Numbered from the stretch's first letter, positions 1-12,104 are shown. The stretch: DNA of 64,000 nucleotides from Ariolimax columbianus (GCA_036924085.1 JAVGWX010000019.1:17592131-17656130); one strand, 5' to 3'. Translations and numbers: made by a program. The notes: generated from the sequence alone by a model not told the origin.

Positions 1-62
1 AAATGACTGACTGAATGAATGACTGAAATAATAAATAAATGAATGAATGAATGAATGAACGA
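1..62. repeat. (TGAA)n microsatellite
   Basis: Imperfect tetranucleotide TGAA/TGAC/TAAA repeats open the window. No element was recognised next to it. Confidence 0.8.
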
Positions 63-555
63 ATTGAAAGTAAACAATTCCATAAAATTTGTTTTAAATT
101 TAAAACTAGTTGATAAATTAAGACCATCCATTTGCAGTAATTTGTTAATAATGTATATCTAAGTTTCAAGTATTATATTTCATTAATTTACTTATTGTTC
201 CTTAGCTTGTGATATGCCCAATGTATGTAAGAGTTTATATATTTTCTTTTAATTTCGTAGCTTCAGATTTGGTTCATAAATGACATGAAATTATGGTTGT
301 TTAGCTGCTAATATGTCAATGCTGAACGCGGAGAGCTCAAAGACCAGATCAAAAGCGTGTTATAGCACCAACAAACACACATTATTAAACGTGTTGGTAT
401 CAACCACAAATAAAAGTCAAGTATTCATAGAATGAAATTAAATGAGTAATTACAAATCATGAAAAAATTTGAAACGATTTAGAATTAGTGTAAGAAGCGA
501 AATTGGTTTTTATGTTGTATAAATGAACAATAAATTACATTAAAAAATATTACTG
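63..555. other. AT-rich spacer, nothing recognised
   Basis: The stretch is AT-rich with stops in all frames. I see no repeat family or gene in it. Confidence 0.5.
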
Positions 556-574
556 ATGTTAATTATATTGAACA

Positions 575-1010
575 TTCTTGTACTACTTCTACTATTATTT
601 CTTCTTCCTTTTCTTTTTCACCTCATCTTCTTCCTCTACTTGTTCTTCTTTTTCTTCTACGTCTTTTACTTCTTCTTCTTCTTCTCCTTCCTCTTCTTCT
701 TCTTCTTCTTCAGAGTTCATTATGAAGATGACGCTGTGATATCGCGTCATAGTTTACAGCGTGACTGTGATATCTGCCCCTTTCAGCCCGACACATTTGG
801 TTTCAGCTGACTTTTTGGGTAGCGGGTCTGCTCTGTGATACATATTCTCTTAGCCAGACTGCACTTGTGCAGCCTGTTTCCGGGGCCGCTGCTTGGTGGC
901 AGAATAGGAGCTTAATCCGCTGTGGTTCGCTACCCTGATATAAGCAGGCTGCATTGAGTCGCTGGATGCTGTCACCTGATTCACTGCGATACGTATTGGA
1001 CACCGTATTC
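575..1010 (-). mobile_element. 364-bp-type SINE, diverged copy with (GAA)n tail
   Basis: On the minus strand the body runs from about 1010 to 715 and ends in a long (GAA)n-type tail, seen on the plus strand as the TTC-rich tract 590-713. It shares blocks with the copies at 20852-21215, 42160-42505, 46140-46650 and 51005-51250, including the segment around GATATCACAGTCACGCTGTA (minus strand). The 84-residue F/L-rich plus-strand ORF over the tail is low complexity, not a gene. Its TSD was not found. Confidence 0.65.
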
Positions 1011-1139
1011 GTCACACATGACAATAACTTAAAGTATTGCTCAATATCTTAGATTGCGCACAAGGAAGACAGGACGAAGAAGAGGACGGGGAAGGAAAAT
1101 AGCAAACAAAGAAGAAGCAATAAAAGAGGATGAATAACT

Positions 1140-1385
1140 CAACTTAACTTAACGTCTTTATACTGGTTTAAAAAAAACTCTGCAGAGTCTGTATACAACC
1201 AGTTACATTTACATTCCCTTGCTCTAAAAGCTATGCGCATCCCATCTATTCTTCTAAGATGCATTTATTGTCCCTGCCTCCACTACTTCATGTGACAATG
1301 CATTCCAAGCATTCACCACTCTCTGACCAAAAAAAATATTTCCTAATATCTAATCTGGATAGACTAAAAGACATGAGAAACTGAA
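1140..1385 (-). mobile_element. CR1-like LINE 3' fragment
   Basis: On the minus strand this is the extreme 3' end of the CR1-like family better preserved at 24715-25410. It holds decayed coding for the C-terminus (similar to NAFKNRLD-type endings), then a TGTATACAGACTC block, then AAACCAGTATAAAGACG, and ends in (AAGTT)n at about 1140. It is a 5'-truncated relic with several stops. Confidence 0.7.
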
Positions 1386-2030
1386 GAACAGGGAAAAGAA
1401 AAAGTCAAGTAATGTAAAAACAGATTAGATTAAACTATTGTAAAGAAAAACATAAATTAGCTGATAATTAGAAAGAAACAGAAAAGGAACAAACAAATGA
1501 AAATAGAAACGATGATAAAGAACCCCCAAAAAGTGGAACAGGAAACCATAAGACAAAAAGGAGTAAAAATAACGCTGGTGGCATCGTTACTGATAAAGAT
1601 AAGACAATACAATTGTTACGACCACCTTAATCTTAATCAGCACTCTACCAAGATACAACGAAAGAAATACGACATAAACAAAGCAACACGGAAAGAAAAG
1701 CCACCTCGCTAGCCAACACAGATTTCTACTGGCAACGTCTTCCAATTAATGCTTGCCTCTCAGCACTCAATTTGTTCCAACGGAAACTGGTATCAGTTTC
1801 TCAACGGTGCTTTCAGATAACACGTATTATCACTGGTACAATAACTCTAGTATCCTTTAGTGTCTGATAAGGTGTCGTCAGACAAAAAAGAAAGTCAGTG
1901 GTTGATTACAGTTTTCAATGGAGGTTATTTGGAAAGTGAGGGCGTTTTTTTTACTGTTGAGATTATGGTAAAGGTAAAGATAGAAAAGCCAACAACACAA
2001 TTAGGGTACACAGGAACCGTCCTAGACAAC
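1386..2030. other. Unassigned spacer
   Basis: A-rich sequence with a 71-codon lysine-rich ORF at 1497-1712 (+) that matches no family I know and is probably chance. No repeat structure was seen. Confidence 0.4.
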
Positions 2031-2034
2031 TGGG

Positions 2035-2300
2035 ATCTTCTTACTTCACTGTTTCATTTGATTGTGTCCTACAATCACACTCTTGCACAACTTTCACACG
2101 AGCTCTCAGGGTGAGACCTTTTCATTGCACTTTGGTTGGGTTGGCTTCTGATAGCGCACAAACCTAGCATACAGACGCACACATACATCCAAGCACTGGC
2201 TTATGCGTCTTAATATCGCCCAATTGATTACGGTTTTGGGTGGAATAGGCGCGCCTTCGCCAGTAGAAACTAGTTAGGCAAACACGTAAGATTTAAAATA
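2035..2300 (+). mobile_element. Dispersed SINE-like repeat, about 250 bp (copy 1)
   Basis: Shares long blocks with 43140-43390 (+) and 50495-50750 (-): CACTCTTGCACAACTTTCAC, TTGCACTTTGGTTGGG, CATCCAAGCACTGG and AATATCGCCCAATTGA. The 43-kb copy ends in a poly(A) tract, which suggests a retroposed element in this orientation. No coding capacity and no clear pol III promoter were seen. Family unknown. Confidence 0.7.
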
Positions 2301-2649
2301 AAAATTAGGTACACAGGAACCGCCTTAGAGATCGCTATAGCTCTCAAGAAACGAACGAACGAAATCGTGTAATTGGGTGTGTTAAAATGCCGTATATATT
2401 TTGTGCCCCCTGGTCTTACGGAATCTTGGTTTGACGCCAAGTTATATCACAGACGGACATTAAACTCTGAAGTCCCGTGTAGACGTTTTCGCACGCGAAA
2501 GAAGCCTTGGCCTTTGAAAATTAAAATGGGCATGCTGTTATAAGTCGTTGTCTCAGCGAAAGTTCACGGGTAATAAAACTGGAACACAACTGTGACATGC
2601 ATGAATGCCAAATGGAGACATCAACATTACGCAAAATGTCATAATCCTC

Positions 2650-2810
2650 CAACTCATAGTTTTCTCAGCAGACCATTGATGACATGCGAGTGTGATGCCG
2701 AATACGTCCAAGGTTGATCAGGTGAGCGATCATTAGGTGTCTTACAGCTGAAGGATGTCGACCAGTTGATATTCATCGCAGAATGCAGGAAGTGTATGGT
2801 CACCTGAATT
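2650..2810 (+). pseudogene. Mariner transposase 5' relic, left arm of an inverted pair
   Basis: This arm encodes, in broken frames, the start of a mariner/Mos1-type HTH domain (TAEGCRPVDIHRRMQEVYG-like region). It runs from TCCTCCAACTCATAG to GTGTATGGTCACC and stops there. The same segment recurs in opposite orientation at about 2945-3110 with roughly 80% identity, so the two arms could pair across a spacer of about 140 bp. The catalytic DDE domain is absent. Confidence 0.7.
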
Positions 2811-3232
2811 GCTGCATCAATTTTGGCGGGGGTATCTTCTGACGCAACAACACGCGCGTGACCTGGTCTCGGCAGGTCTTTCGTTAACTCACGTCCTTCT
2901 TTAAACATCGTTGTTCAGTTCTTCACTGTTGTCTTCAACACACTTTTGTCACCATACACTGCCTGCATTCTGCGACGAATATCAGCTGGTCGACATCATT
3001 GAGCTGTTAGAAACCGAATCACCGCTTGCTGATCAACTCTGGACGGATTCCGTATCATAACCGCCATGTATTCAACGGTCTGGTGAATGAAACTATGAGT
3101 CGGAGGATAATTACATTTTTGCAAACTTGACGGTTGGTTTTGTTTCTGTTTACACCAGAATTTACGTCTTCACGCGCATCGTACGTTTGTTCACTCAGTG
3201 CAGTTAGGTCCGGTTTCATTTGAACACGCCTT
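2811..3232 (-). pseudogene. Mariner transposase 5' relic, right arm
   Basis: Read from 3232 down to 2811 this holds a mariner 5' region (GTTCAAATGAAACCGGACC, related to the 6-kb copy at 6030-6060), the HTH-coding segment, and then MFKEGRELTKDLPRPGHA followed by KIDAAI-like residues (ORF 2654-2908). MFKEGRE..KDLPRPG is the linker motif of Mos1-like and GVQW3-like transposase N-termini. The frame is interrupted several times and there is no catalytic domain. Confidence 0.75.
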
Positions 3233-3234
3233 TA

Positions 3235-3840
3235 TAATAATAATTAATAATTAATAAATAATTTAAACGCCTTTATAATAAAAATGTAAATACGCATGTG
3301 CAGATTAAGGATGAGTTTTCAAGACTAAACTAGATTTGTGCATCCATCCAATACCCCACTTGTTTATGATAAAAGAAGCAATGTTTTTATTCCTATGCCA
3401 AAACGCGTTTATAAACCGTACATCCTCATTTTCAACAACAAAAGTTTCCTTTTATCATACTGTTTAAACATTTCATTTTGTAGTTTAAAAACCGTTTAAA
3501 AAAACATCTCGTTTTTGTTATCTCGTTTTTGTCTTTACACGGGCAAATCACATTGTGCTTCTATGATAACATCACTGAAAACATTTCATATGTTCATTTC
3601 CGGATTTTCATCTATATTGAGCCGTTCTTTTATTTTGTTTGTTTGTTCAGCACACTAAACTCTACTTCTCCCAAAAAATAAGAACAATACAGGAAATGTA
3701 GCAATAGTGCCCTACTATTATGTTGAGGAGTCACACAAATAGAACACAAGTAAAAATCGGTCCGACACGATGGGAAGTCCAAATAGCCAATCGTATTGAC
3801 AAATGAGATTTCGTCGCTGGTAAAATCTAGGGACTGTCAC
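3235..3840. other. AT-rich spacer
   Basis: Contains short direct repeats of TTTATAATAATAATTAATAAT at about 3231-3280 and otherwise nothing I can name. Confidence 0.4.
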
Positions 3841-3849
3841 GTTCAAATA

Positions 3850-4495
3850 TAAATAGTGTGTGTTTGTGTGTGAGTGTATGATGTGTGTGTTTGTGTGTGT
3901 TGTGTGTGAGTGCATGTGTGTTGTGTGGGTGTGCGTTTTTGATTGTCTGTCTGTACGTTTCTGTGAGTGTATTTGTTTGTATGTGTTTGTGTGTGTGTGT
4001 GTGTTTGTGTGGTGTGAGTGTGTGTGTGAGTGTGTTTGTGTGTGTGTGTTGTGTGAGTGTGCGTTTTTGATTGTATGTCTGTACGTTTCTGCGAGTGTGT
4101 GTGTGTGTGTGTATTTGTGTGTGTTTGTGTGTTTGTGTGTATGTGTGTGTGTGTGTGTGTGTCTGTATGTACGTGTCTGCGACTGTGCTTGTTTGTATGT
4201 GTTTGTGTGTGTGTTTGTGTGTGTGTTTGTGTGTGTGTTTGTGTGTGTGTGTGTATGTGTGTGTATGTATGTATGTACGTTTCTGCTAGTGTGTTTGTTT
4301 GTATGTGTTTGTGTGTGTTTGTGTGTGTGTGTGTGTATGTGTTTGTGTCTGTATGTCAGTTTCTGCGAGTGTGTTTGTTTGTATCTGTTTGTGTGTGTTT
4401 GTTTGTGTGTGTGTGTGTGTTTGTGTATGTGTGTGTGTGTATGTGTGTATGTGTGTGTGTCCGCACGTGCATTCGCGTGTATGTGCGTGCGATTA
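3850..4495. repeat. (TG)n-rich compound microsatellite
   Basis: About 640 bp of TGTGTGTTTGTGTG-type sequence with embedded TTTCTGCGAGTG motifs recurring every 60-120 bp, which suggests larger duplicated blocks. The overlapping ORFs on both strands (up to 274 codons of H/T or C/V) are low complexity and not genes. Potential Z-DNA-forming tract. Confidence 0.9.
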
Positions 4496-4527
4496 GTGGG
4501 GAGGAGGGGGCTTGTAAAATTGACATA

Positions 4528-5012
4528 CTTTTTCATCATCATCGTCGAGTTACTCAGTCTGGAGACCGGTGTTGAGGTCTTCCGATCATGTCACGCCACT
4601 GTCCTCTGTTAGTCTGAAGACTGGTGTTGAAGTCTTCTGATCATGTCACGCCACTGTCCTCTGTTAGTCTGGAGACTAGTGTTGAAGTCGTCTGACCATG
4701 TCACGCCACCGTCCTCTGTTAGTCAGTCTGTAGACTGGTGTTGAAGTCTTCTGATCATGTCACGCCACTGTCCTCTGTTAGTCAGTCTGGAGACTGGTGT
4801 TAAAGTCTTCTGATCATGTCACGCCACTGTCCTCTGTTAGTCTGGAGACTAGTGTTGAAGTCGTCTGACCATGTCACGCCACTGTCCTCTGTTAGTCAGT
4901 CTGGAGACTGGTGTTAAAGTCTTCTGATCATGTCACGCCACTGTCCTCTGTTAGTCTGGAGACTAGTGTTGAAGTCGTCTGACCATGTCACGCCACCGTC
5001 CTCTGTTACTCC
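4528..5012 (-). repeat. RTE-like LINE 3' end expanded into a 55/59-bp array
   Basis: On the minus strand each unit reads as the C-terminus of an RTE-like LINE ORF, RGQWRDMIRRLQHQSPD then stop, repeated about eight times. The last unit runs into ACTCGACGATGATGATG, a (GAT)n tail typical of the RTE elements in this window. Units alternate between 55 and 59 bp according to the presence of an extra CAGT. The copy is truncated at about 5012, and coding for the RT is absent here. Confidence 0.7.
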
Positions 5013-5990
5013 GTATGTGAAACAGCGCCGAGAGCAGGCGTATCAGAAAATTCTGACATGATTTGAACCGGCAGGCGAAGCCTTAATCCGTTAATATGTC
5101 ATTGGTGACAAGTCATGTGTTCACTATTATGATACAGAAAACAACCGCCAGTCTGTGAAGTAAAAAAAAAAGTCTTATATTATTGTGTAACCCACGGTAC
5201 TTAGTGGATGATGTGGTCAGCATCACGCCGGCCGCCTTTACTTCCCGGATAGAACCGGCATGCATTTAAGGCTGGGTCGACTCGGGAGCCACTGCGGTCT
5301 GAAAAAATATTTTCCCTTCAACTGGGAAATTAACCCAAGACCACTCAAATGCGTAGTCAGTACGCTACGCGTCTTCCTTGTCTATGGAGTACAGGATAAG
5401 ATCCAGCTACCACAAAGAAACTCAAGGTCGTCGCTTATGGAAGGGAGGAAGTGAGGATGACCATCTTTTATGGACTGCGAGAGGTTAGTCCATTCTGAGT
5501 TTTTGGAGCACTGCATTACCATCAATCCGATTGATACATGAACATGTTGCCGAAACTTCGAATACGATTACCGAGTTCTCCTGTGGGCAAGAGCGCAATT
5601 CTTCAGCTCGACAAATCTCGCACACGTGAGCCGACAAACAGTGGCTGCATTGGAGTGTCTCACGTTTTTCGACATTTCACAACACCCATCGAGCAGCTCC
5701 GATCTGGGACATAATGGCTTCTTCCTATTCCCAAATCTGAAGGAGCACTTCAAGGGACACCTTTAGACTTCTGATGAGGAGGTGCAAGCATGCGTTCGTA
5801 CCTGGTCTCAGGACGAGGGATAACTTGCCCGACGATGGCATGCGTGTGTGGATCGGGATGGTGACTTCCAAGAAAAATAATGACACAACACCTAAACGAC
5901 ATTTCAAGCTTGTATAGCTAAATTGCATAGCTAAATTGCATAGCTGAATTGTAAAGCTAAATTGTATAGCTCAATTGTAAATCTTCCACA
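5013..5990. other. Unassigned region
   Basis: No gene or named repeat. A run of short AAATTGTATAGCT-like repeats lies at about 5915-5985. ORFs of 61-67 codons here look like chance. Confidence 0.4.
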
Positions 5991-6029
5991 TTAATGAAAT
6001 TATTCCCTCGGAGGAAACACTTTTCAAAT

Positions 6030-6570
6030 CCCCCTCGTGTTCAAGTTAAATGTGACCTAACTGCAGCAATTAAACATACGAACGATGTGCATGATGACGT
6101 CACTTCAGGTGTAAATAGCACATACCAACCGACAAGTTTACAAAATGTTATCATCCTGCGCTTCACAGTTTCCTCGGCAGACAGTTGAAAACATGGCGGG
6201 TGTGATACGAAACACTTCCAGAGTTCATCAGTGTGTGGGGATTCGGTTTCTAACAGCTGAAGGTTGTCGACCAGTTGACATTCATCGTATAATTCTGGCA
6301 GTGTATGGTAACAAAAAGGTATCCCAGACATCATTGCAGAACTGGGCAACGATGTTTAAAGAAGGACGTGAGTTAACGAAAGGTTAACGAGTCCAGGTCA
6401 GGCGCATATTGATGCGTCAGAAGATGTCATCGTCAAAATTGATGCAGCAATTCGGGTGGAGCGTCGTCTGATCTTACGTTCGCTAGCAGAGGAATTCGAT
6501 GTGTCACAAGGGACAGCTCAATTAGTGGTTAGAAAGAAATTGAAGTATCGGTACCCATTGTGAATACCTT
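6030..6570 (+). pseudogene. Mariner (Mos1/GVQW3-type) transposase relic, HTH part only
   Basis: An ATG at 6145 opens 80 codons containing IRFLTAEGCRPVDIHRIILA and FKEGRELTK, the paired HTH region of mariner transposases. The frame breaks at about 6387-6395. The next frame continues with AHIDASEDVIVKIDAAIR and LAEEFDVSQGTAQLVVRKKL, the second HTH and linker. No DDE/D catalytic domain follows, so the copy is truncated after about 140 residues against about 345 in the family. The upstream TGTTCAAGTTAAATGTGACC matches the start of the copy at 3232 (-). Confidence 0.8.
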
Positions 6571-6599
6571 CAGATATTTCAGTTTCCTCCCAACCACCA

Positions 6600-7920
6600 T
6601 TATAGTAGACGTGTGGACTAAAAAAAGTATTTGTGTGTAGGCGTTAATCAATTATTCACCGTCTCCATTGCTTCGTTGTCAGTTGCCTTGGGACCCACTA
6701 ACTAAAGCATTGAGTACTGCTAAGACTGACTGCCACATCCAAACTTGACTCACTCTAAAGAAAAAAGGTTTTTACAATTTCTTTTATTAAGTACGGAGAC
6801 CCTAGCAATAGCCATTATTTTACTGCTCAATACGTCACGTCCATCTACACAGGCATTTTGACGGTAAAAGTATCATATGTTAGATTACAAATGGCTTTTG
6901 AAAGATTTATTTTCTTATTTCGCCGATTGAAGCAGGCCGACTTTTTGGAGAAGGGTGAAGTAGGTTGTTGGAAAGGATCTTCATCAGGTAGATCTATCTA
7001 TTTTATTTGTTTAGATCTAATAGCCAAGCTTGAATTGGAAACTAACAGTTGTACCTATATTATAAACACAGTATCGATACTTTGTTGTGGTTTCCGTGGA
7101 TTTCTATCGGAGCGACTAGACCTAGTCCTTTCTGAGATTTTCCCTAGACCAGGAAAGTCCAAATATTTTTTTTCAAAAAATGTCACATTCATCTTCTTGA
7201 ATCTCAGAAACTTACAAACACACAAAAAAAAAAGAAAAACATCAACAACTTGTTTATTCATTTATGTCTCTACCCACAAGAAAATCATATTTATTGACCA
7301 ACAAACAGAACAGTTAACATTTTTGAAAGTCATCTACCATAGAAAAATTTAAAGTTTCGAAAAATGTTCTAAAAATTATGGCAGACTGCTAAAGACTATC
7401 ACTTTCTTACACCCGTCGTTATCATGGGCAATTTTGTGCCCAGCACCCTAGCTCAAGTTGAAATCTACGGTTGTTTCATCAATAGTGATTCGTATGTTGT
7501 AACAGACTAGCTGGTCGATCTACTGTTTCACTGTGTCAGTTGCCACTTTGACTCGTCTCCCACTCCGCGGTTCGACAATGATATTTTGTCTTTCGGTTTG
7601 AAGTCTTTCTAATCATTCATTCACTTTCCTCTGACTCAAACAACTGTCTACATACCGAGTCCCCATTTTTCTGTAGATTTAAGAAGGTTGAACACATTAT
7701 GATAACCAGACAAAAACCGTACAGCGTTGTTCTTCCAAGGTGCACATGGTCAGTGGGGCGGCCCCGGTGTACGAAATATTGCGCATACTGCTTGACCTTC
7801 AGCAGTCCTACATAGAGTATATTGCCAAAAAGCCATTTTGTGTCATTTAATAAAATATTTTCCGTTGTATATGCTGTCCCACGCACTTTATAATAAAATT
7901 ACTTTTACTTAATCAGTCCT
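6600..7920. other. Unassigned region with a 164-codon ORF
   Basis: The only notable ORF is 6858-7352 (+), rich in K/F/L with no motif I recognise. Base composition and codon use look like background, and I do not call it a gene. Confidence 0.35.
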
Positions 7921-7927
7921 GTATTTC

Positions 7928-7994
7928 GTGTGTATGATTATATATATATATATATACATATATTGTATGTGTATTTGTGTGTGTGAGTGTGTAA

Positions 7995-8032
<38 letters not shown>

Positions 8033-8072
8033 GTATATACATATTGTATGTATGTGTGTGTGTGTGTCTGTA
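7928..8072. repeat. (TA)n/(TG)n microsatellite
   Basis: Alternating TATATA and TGTGTG tracts directly abut the (GAT)n 3' tail of the RTE-B LINE at 8073. Confidence 0.9.
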
Positions 8073-8992
8073 TCATCATCAGGTGCCCTGCCGGGTGGCG
8101 ATCATTGTCCTCCATCCGTTTCTATCATATGTGTCGTTTACCAACTCTATTTTTGATTCTCACCCGTGTCATTGACTCGGGATGTCCAACATCTTCTCTA
8201 TCTCTGCCTTCCTCTGTCTCTCTTTCCTGCTAACTTACTCTTTGTCACACCGTGCTCCAAACCACCTCATGCTCGAAAAATAAAACAGCTTTGTTCTGAT
8301 TCATTGCAGTGAGTTATTTTTATGTTTTTGCCTCTTCGAGTGCCGTATCATTAGTCTTCCTTGCAGCCCATGGAATCAGCAACATTCTTCTGTAACCACA
8401 TCTCAGTTGCTTCAAAGATATATACGCGTGCTTGCTGATTGTCCATGATTCACTGCCGTATGTCAGTACTAGTTCCACGTAGCTGCCAAGGATTATCTTT
8501 CTCAGTTTCAGCGACAAGGTTTTGTTGCGCAAGATTCCCTTCATGGTCTGGAAGACCAATATTGCATGGGTAGTTATGCATTTTATTTCGTAATTACATC
8601 TTCCTCTGATGTTATGTAAGTGTCCAAGTAATTAAACGTGTTAACTTGTCTCAATTTGGTCCCCTTCGCTTTGATGCAGCATTTTGGAGAGTCAGGTTTT
8701 TAAGTCACTATAATCACCTACGATTTCTTTGTATTTAAACTGAGGCCTTTGTTTTCACTTCGCTGAAATACATTGTTTACAATTTCCCACAAGTCGGTTT
8801 CATTCTGGGCTATCAATACAATATCATGGGCATATCGTAGATTGTTAATGTTCTGTCCGCCAATTGATATTCCTGGCATTGTCTGTATGTCTGTAAAGAT
8901 GAGCTCGCTGTATAGAGAGAACAGATCGGGGACAGAACACAACCTTGCCTTACATCCCTTTTTTAAATGTTTATAATCTCCCACTTGATTGT

Positions 8993-11863
8993 CAATTCTG
9001 TCCCCAATTCTTATAGCCGCAGTCTGTCCCTAACTCTTATAGCCGCAGTCTGTCCCCAATTCTTATAGCCGCAGTCCGTCCCCAATTCTTATAGCCGCAG
9101 TCTGTCCCCAATTCTTATAGCTGCAGTCCGTTTCCAATTCTTATAGCCGCAGTCTGTCCCCAATTCTTATAGCCGCAGTCTGTCCCCAACTCTTATAGCC
9201 GCATTATGTCCCCAATTCTTATAGCCGCAGTCTGTGCCCAATTTTCAGAGCCACAGTCTGTCCCCAACTCTTATAGCCGCAGTCTGTCCCCAACTCTTAT
9301 AGCCGCAGTCTGTCCCCAATTCTTATAGCCGCAGTCTGTCCCCAACTCCTAAAGCCGCAGTCTGTCCCCAATTCTTATAGCCGCAGTCTGTCCCCAATTC
9401 TTATAGCCGCAAGCTGTCCCCAACTCTTACAGCCGCAGTCTGTCCCCAACTCTTAAAGCCGCAGTCTGTCCCCAAATCTTATAGCCGAAGTCTGTCCCCA
9501 ACTCTTAAAGCCGCAGTCTGTCCCCATATCTTATAGCCGCAGTCTGTCCCCAATTCTTATAGCCGCAGTCTGTCCCCAACTCTTAAAGCCGCAGTCTGTC
9601 CCCAATTCTTATAGCCGCAGTCTGTCGCCAACTCTTATAGCAACAATCTGTCCCCAATCTTATAGCCGCAGTCTGTCCCCAACTCTTATAGCCGCAGTCT
9701 GTCCCCAACTCTTATAGCCGCAATCTGTCAACAACTCTTATAGCCGCAGTCTGTCCCCAACTCTTATAGCCGCAGTCTGTCCCCAACTTTTATAGCCGCA
9801 GTCTGTCCCAACTCTTATAGCCGCAGTCTGTCCCCAACTCTTATAGATGCATTCTGTCCCAAACTCTTATAGCCGCAGTCTGTCCCCAATTCTAATAGCT
9901 GGAGTCTGTCCCCAATTCTTATAGCCGCAGTCTGTCCCCAATTCTTAAAGCCGCAGTCTGTCCCCAATTCTTATAGCCGCAGTCTGTCCCCAACTCTTAT
10001 AGCCACAGTCTGTCCCCAACTCTTATAGCCACAATCTGTCCCCAATTCTTATAGCCGCAGTCTGTCCCAAATTCTTATAGCCGCAGTCTGTCCCCAATTC
10101 TTATAGCCGCAGTCTGTCCCCAATTCTTATAGCCGCAGTCTGTCCCCAACTCTTATAGCCGCAGTCTGTCCCCAATTCTTATAGCCACAGTCTGTGCCTA
10201 ATTCTTATAGCCGCAGTCTGTCCCCAACTCCTAAAGCCGCAGTCTGTCCCCAACTCTTATAGCCGAAGTCTGTCCCCAACTCTTAAAGCCGCAGTCTGTC
10301 CCCATATCTTATAGCCGCAGTCTGTCCCCAATTCTTATAGCCGCAGTCTGTCCCCAACTCTTAAAGCCGCAGTCTGTCCCCAATTCTTACAGCCGCAGTC
10401 TGTCCCCACCTTTTATAGCCACAATCTGTCCCCAATCTTATAGCCGCAGTCTGTCCCCAACTCTTATAGCCGCAGTCTGTCCCCAACTCTTATAGCCGCA
10501 GTCTGTCCCCAACTCTTATAGCCGCAGTCTGTCAACAACTCTTATAGCCGCAGTCTGTCCCCAACTCTTATAGCCGCAGTCTGTCCCCAACTTTTATAGC
10601 CGCAGTCTGTCCCCAACTCTTATAGCCGCAGTCTGTCCCCAACTCTTATAGATGCATTCTGTCCCAAACTCTTATAGCCGCAGTCTGTCCCCAATTCTAA
10701 TAGCTGGAGTCTGTCCCCAATTCTTATAGCCGCAGTCTGTCCCCAATTCTTATAGCCGCAGTCTGTCCCCAATTCTTATAGCCGCAGTCTGTCCCCAACT
10801 CTTATAGCCACAATCTGTCCCCAATTCTTATAGCCGCAGTCTGTCCCAAATTCTTATAGCCGCAGTCTGTTCCCAATTCTTATAGCCGCAGTCTGTCCCC
10901 AACTCTTATAGCCGCAGTCTGTCCCCAACTCTTATAGCCGCAGTCTGTCCCCAATTCTTAAAGCCGCAGTCTGTCCCCAACTCCTAAAGCCGCAGTCTGT
11001 CCCCAATTCTTATAGCCGCAGTCTGTCCCCAATTCTTATAGCTGCAGTCTGTCCCCAACTCTTATAGCCGCAGTCTGTCCCCAACTCTTATAGCCGCAGT
11101 CTGTCCCCAACTCTTATAGCCGCAGTCTGTCCCCAATTCTTAAAGCCGCAGTCTGTCCCCAACTCCTAAAGCCGCAGTCTGTCCCCAACTCTTATAGCCG
11201 CAGTCTGTCCCCAACTCTTAAAGCCGCAGTCTGTCCCCAACTCTTATAGCCGCACTCTGTCCCAAACTCTTAAAGCCGCAGTCTGTCCCCAATTCTTATA
11301 GCCGCAGTCTGTCCCCAATTCTTATAGTCGCAGTCTGTCCCCAATTCTTATAGCTGCAGTCTGTCCCCAACTCTTATAGCTGCAGTCTGTCCCTAACTCT
11401 TAAAGCCGCAGTCTGTCCCCAACTCTTATAGCCGCACTCTGTCCCCAACTCTTAAAGCCGCAGTCTGTCCCCAATTCTTATAGCCGCGGTCTGTCCCCAA
11501 CTCTTTTAGCCACAATCTGTCCCCAATTCTTATAGCCGCAGTCTGTCCCCAAATCTTATAGCCGCAGTCTGTCCCCAACTCTTTTAGCCGCAGTCTGTCC
11601 CCAACTCTTATAGCCGCAGTCTGTCCCCAACTCTTATAGCTGCAGTCTGTCCCCAACTCTTATAGCCGCAGTCTGTCCCCAACTCTGATAGCCACAGTCT
11701 GTCCCCAACTCTTATAGCCGCATTCTGTCCCCAACTCTTATAGCCGCAGTCTGTCCCCAATTCCTATAGCTGGAGTCTGTCCCCAATTCTTATAGCCGCA
11801 GTCTGTCCCCAATTCTTATAGCCGCAGTCTGACCCCAATTCTTATAGCCGCAGTCTGTCCCCA
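8993..11863 (-). repeat. 26-bp minisatellite, about 110 copies, inside RTE-B RT
   Basis: The unit (plus strand) is about GTCTGTCCCCAACTCTTATA + GCCGCA, 26 bp. On the minus strand it encodes GQTAAIRIGD-like residues, which are also the LINE's own RT sequence at this point: it is preceded by RKDLMITQ and followed by GDYKHLKKG. Because 26 is not a multiple of three the reading frame rotates every unit and repeats every 78 bp. Units carry scattered substitutions. Variant markers recur about 780-806 bp apart (ATAGATGCATTC at about 9842 and 10648; CCCATATCTTAT at about 9525 and 10304), showing higher-order block duplication. The 76-codon ORF at 11426-11656 is an artefact of this array. Confidence 0.95.
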
Positions 11864-12104
11864 AGACATACTTTGAGTGATCATGAGGTCCTTTCTATGT
11901 AAACATTTCAGCCTTTGGGTGAGCTCCATTTGTTGTACCCTGCCGAAAGCTTTAACATAATTTATGAAACACAGAAATACATCGACGTTCATCTCAATGG
12001 CTCTCTCAATTATCGTTCTTAGAATGGGTATGGAGTTGCTTTAGCCCTTGCCTTCTATGAACCAGTATCTGGTTTGATGCTACTCCTCACTCTTCTCGTG
12101 ATGG

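Noticed and set aside
3718..4612. Long His/Thr- or Cys/Val-rich ORFs on both strands
   Set aside because: Pure products of the TG microsatellite; open in many frames at once.
6858..7352. 164-codon ORF as a host gene
   Set aside because: No motif, no periodic codon signal by eye, lysine/phenylalanine-rich background composition.
8993..11863. CRISPR array
   Set aside because: Direct 26-bp tandem units with no spacers, a eukaryotic LINE context and no cas-like genes.
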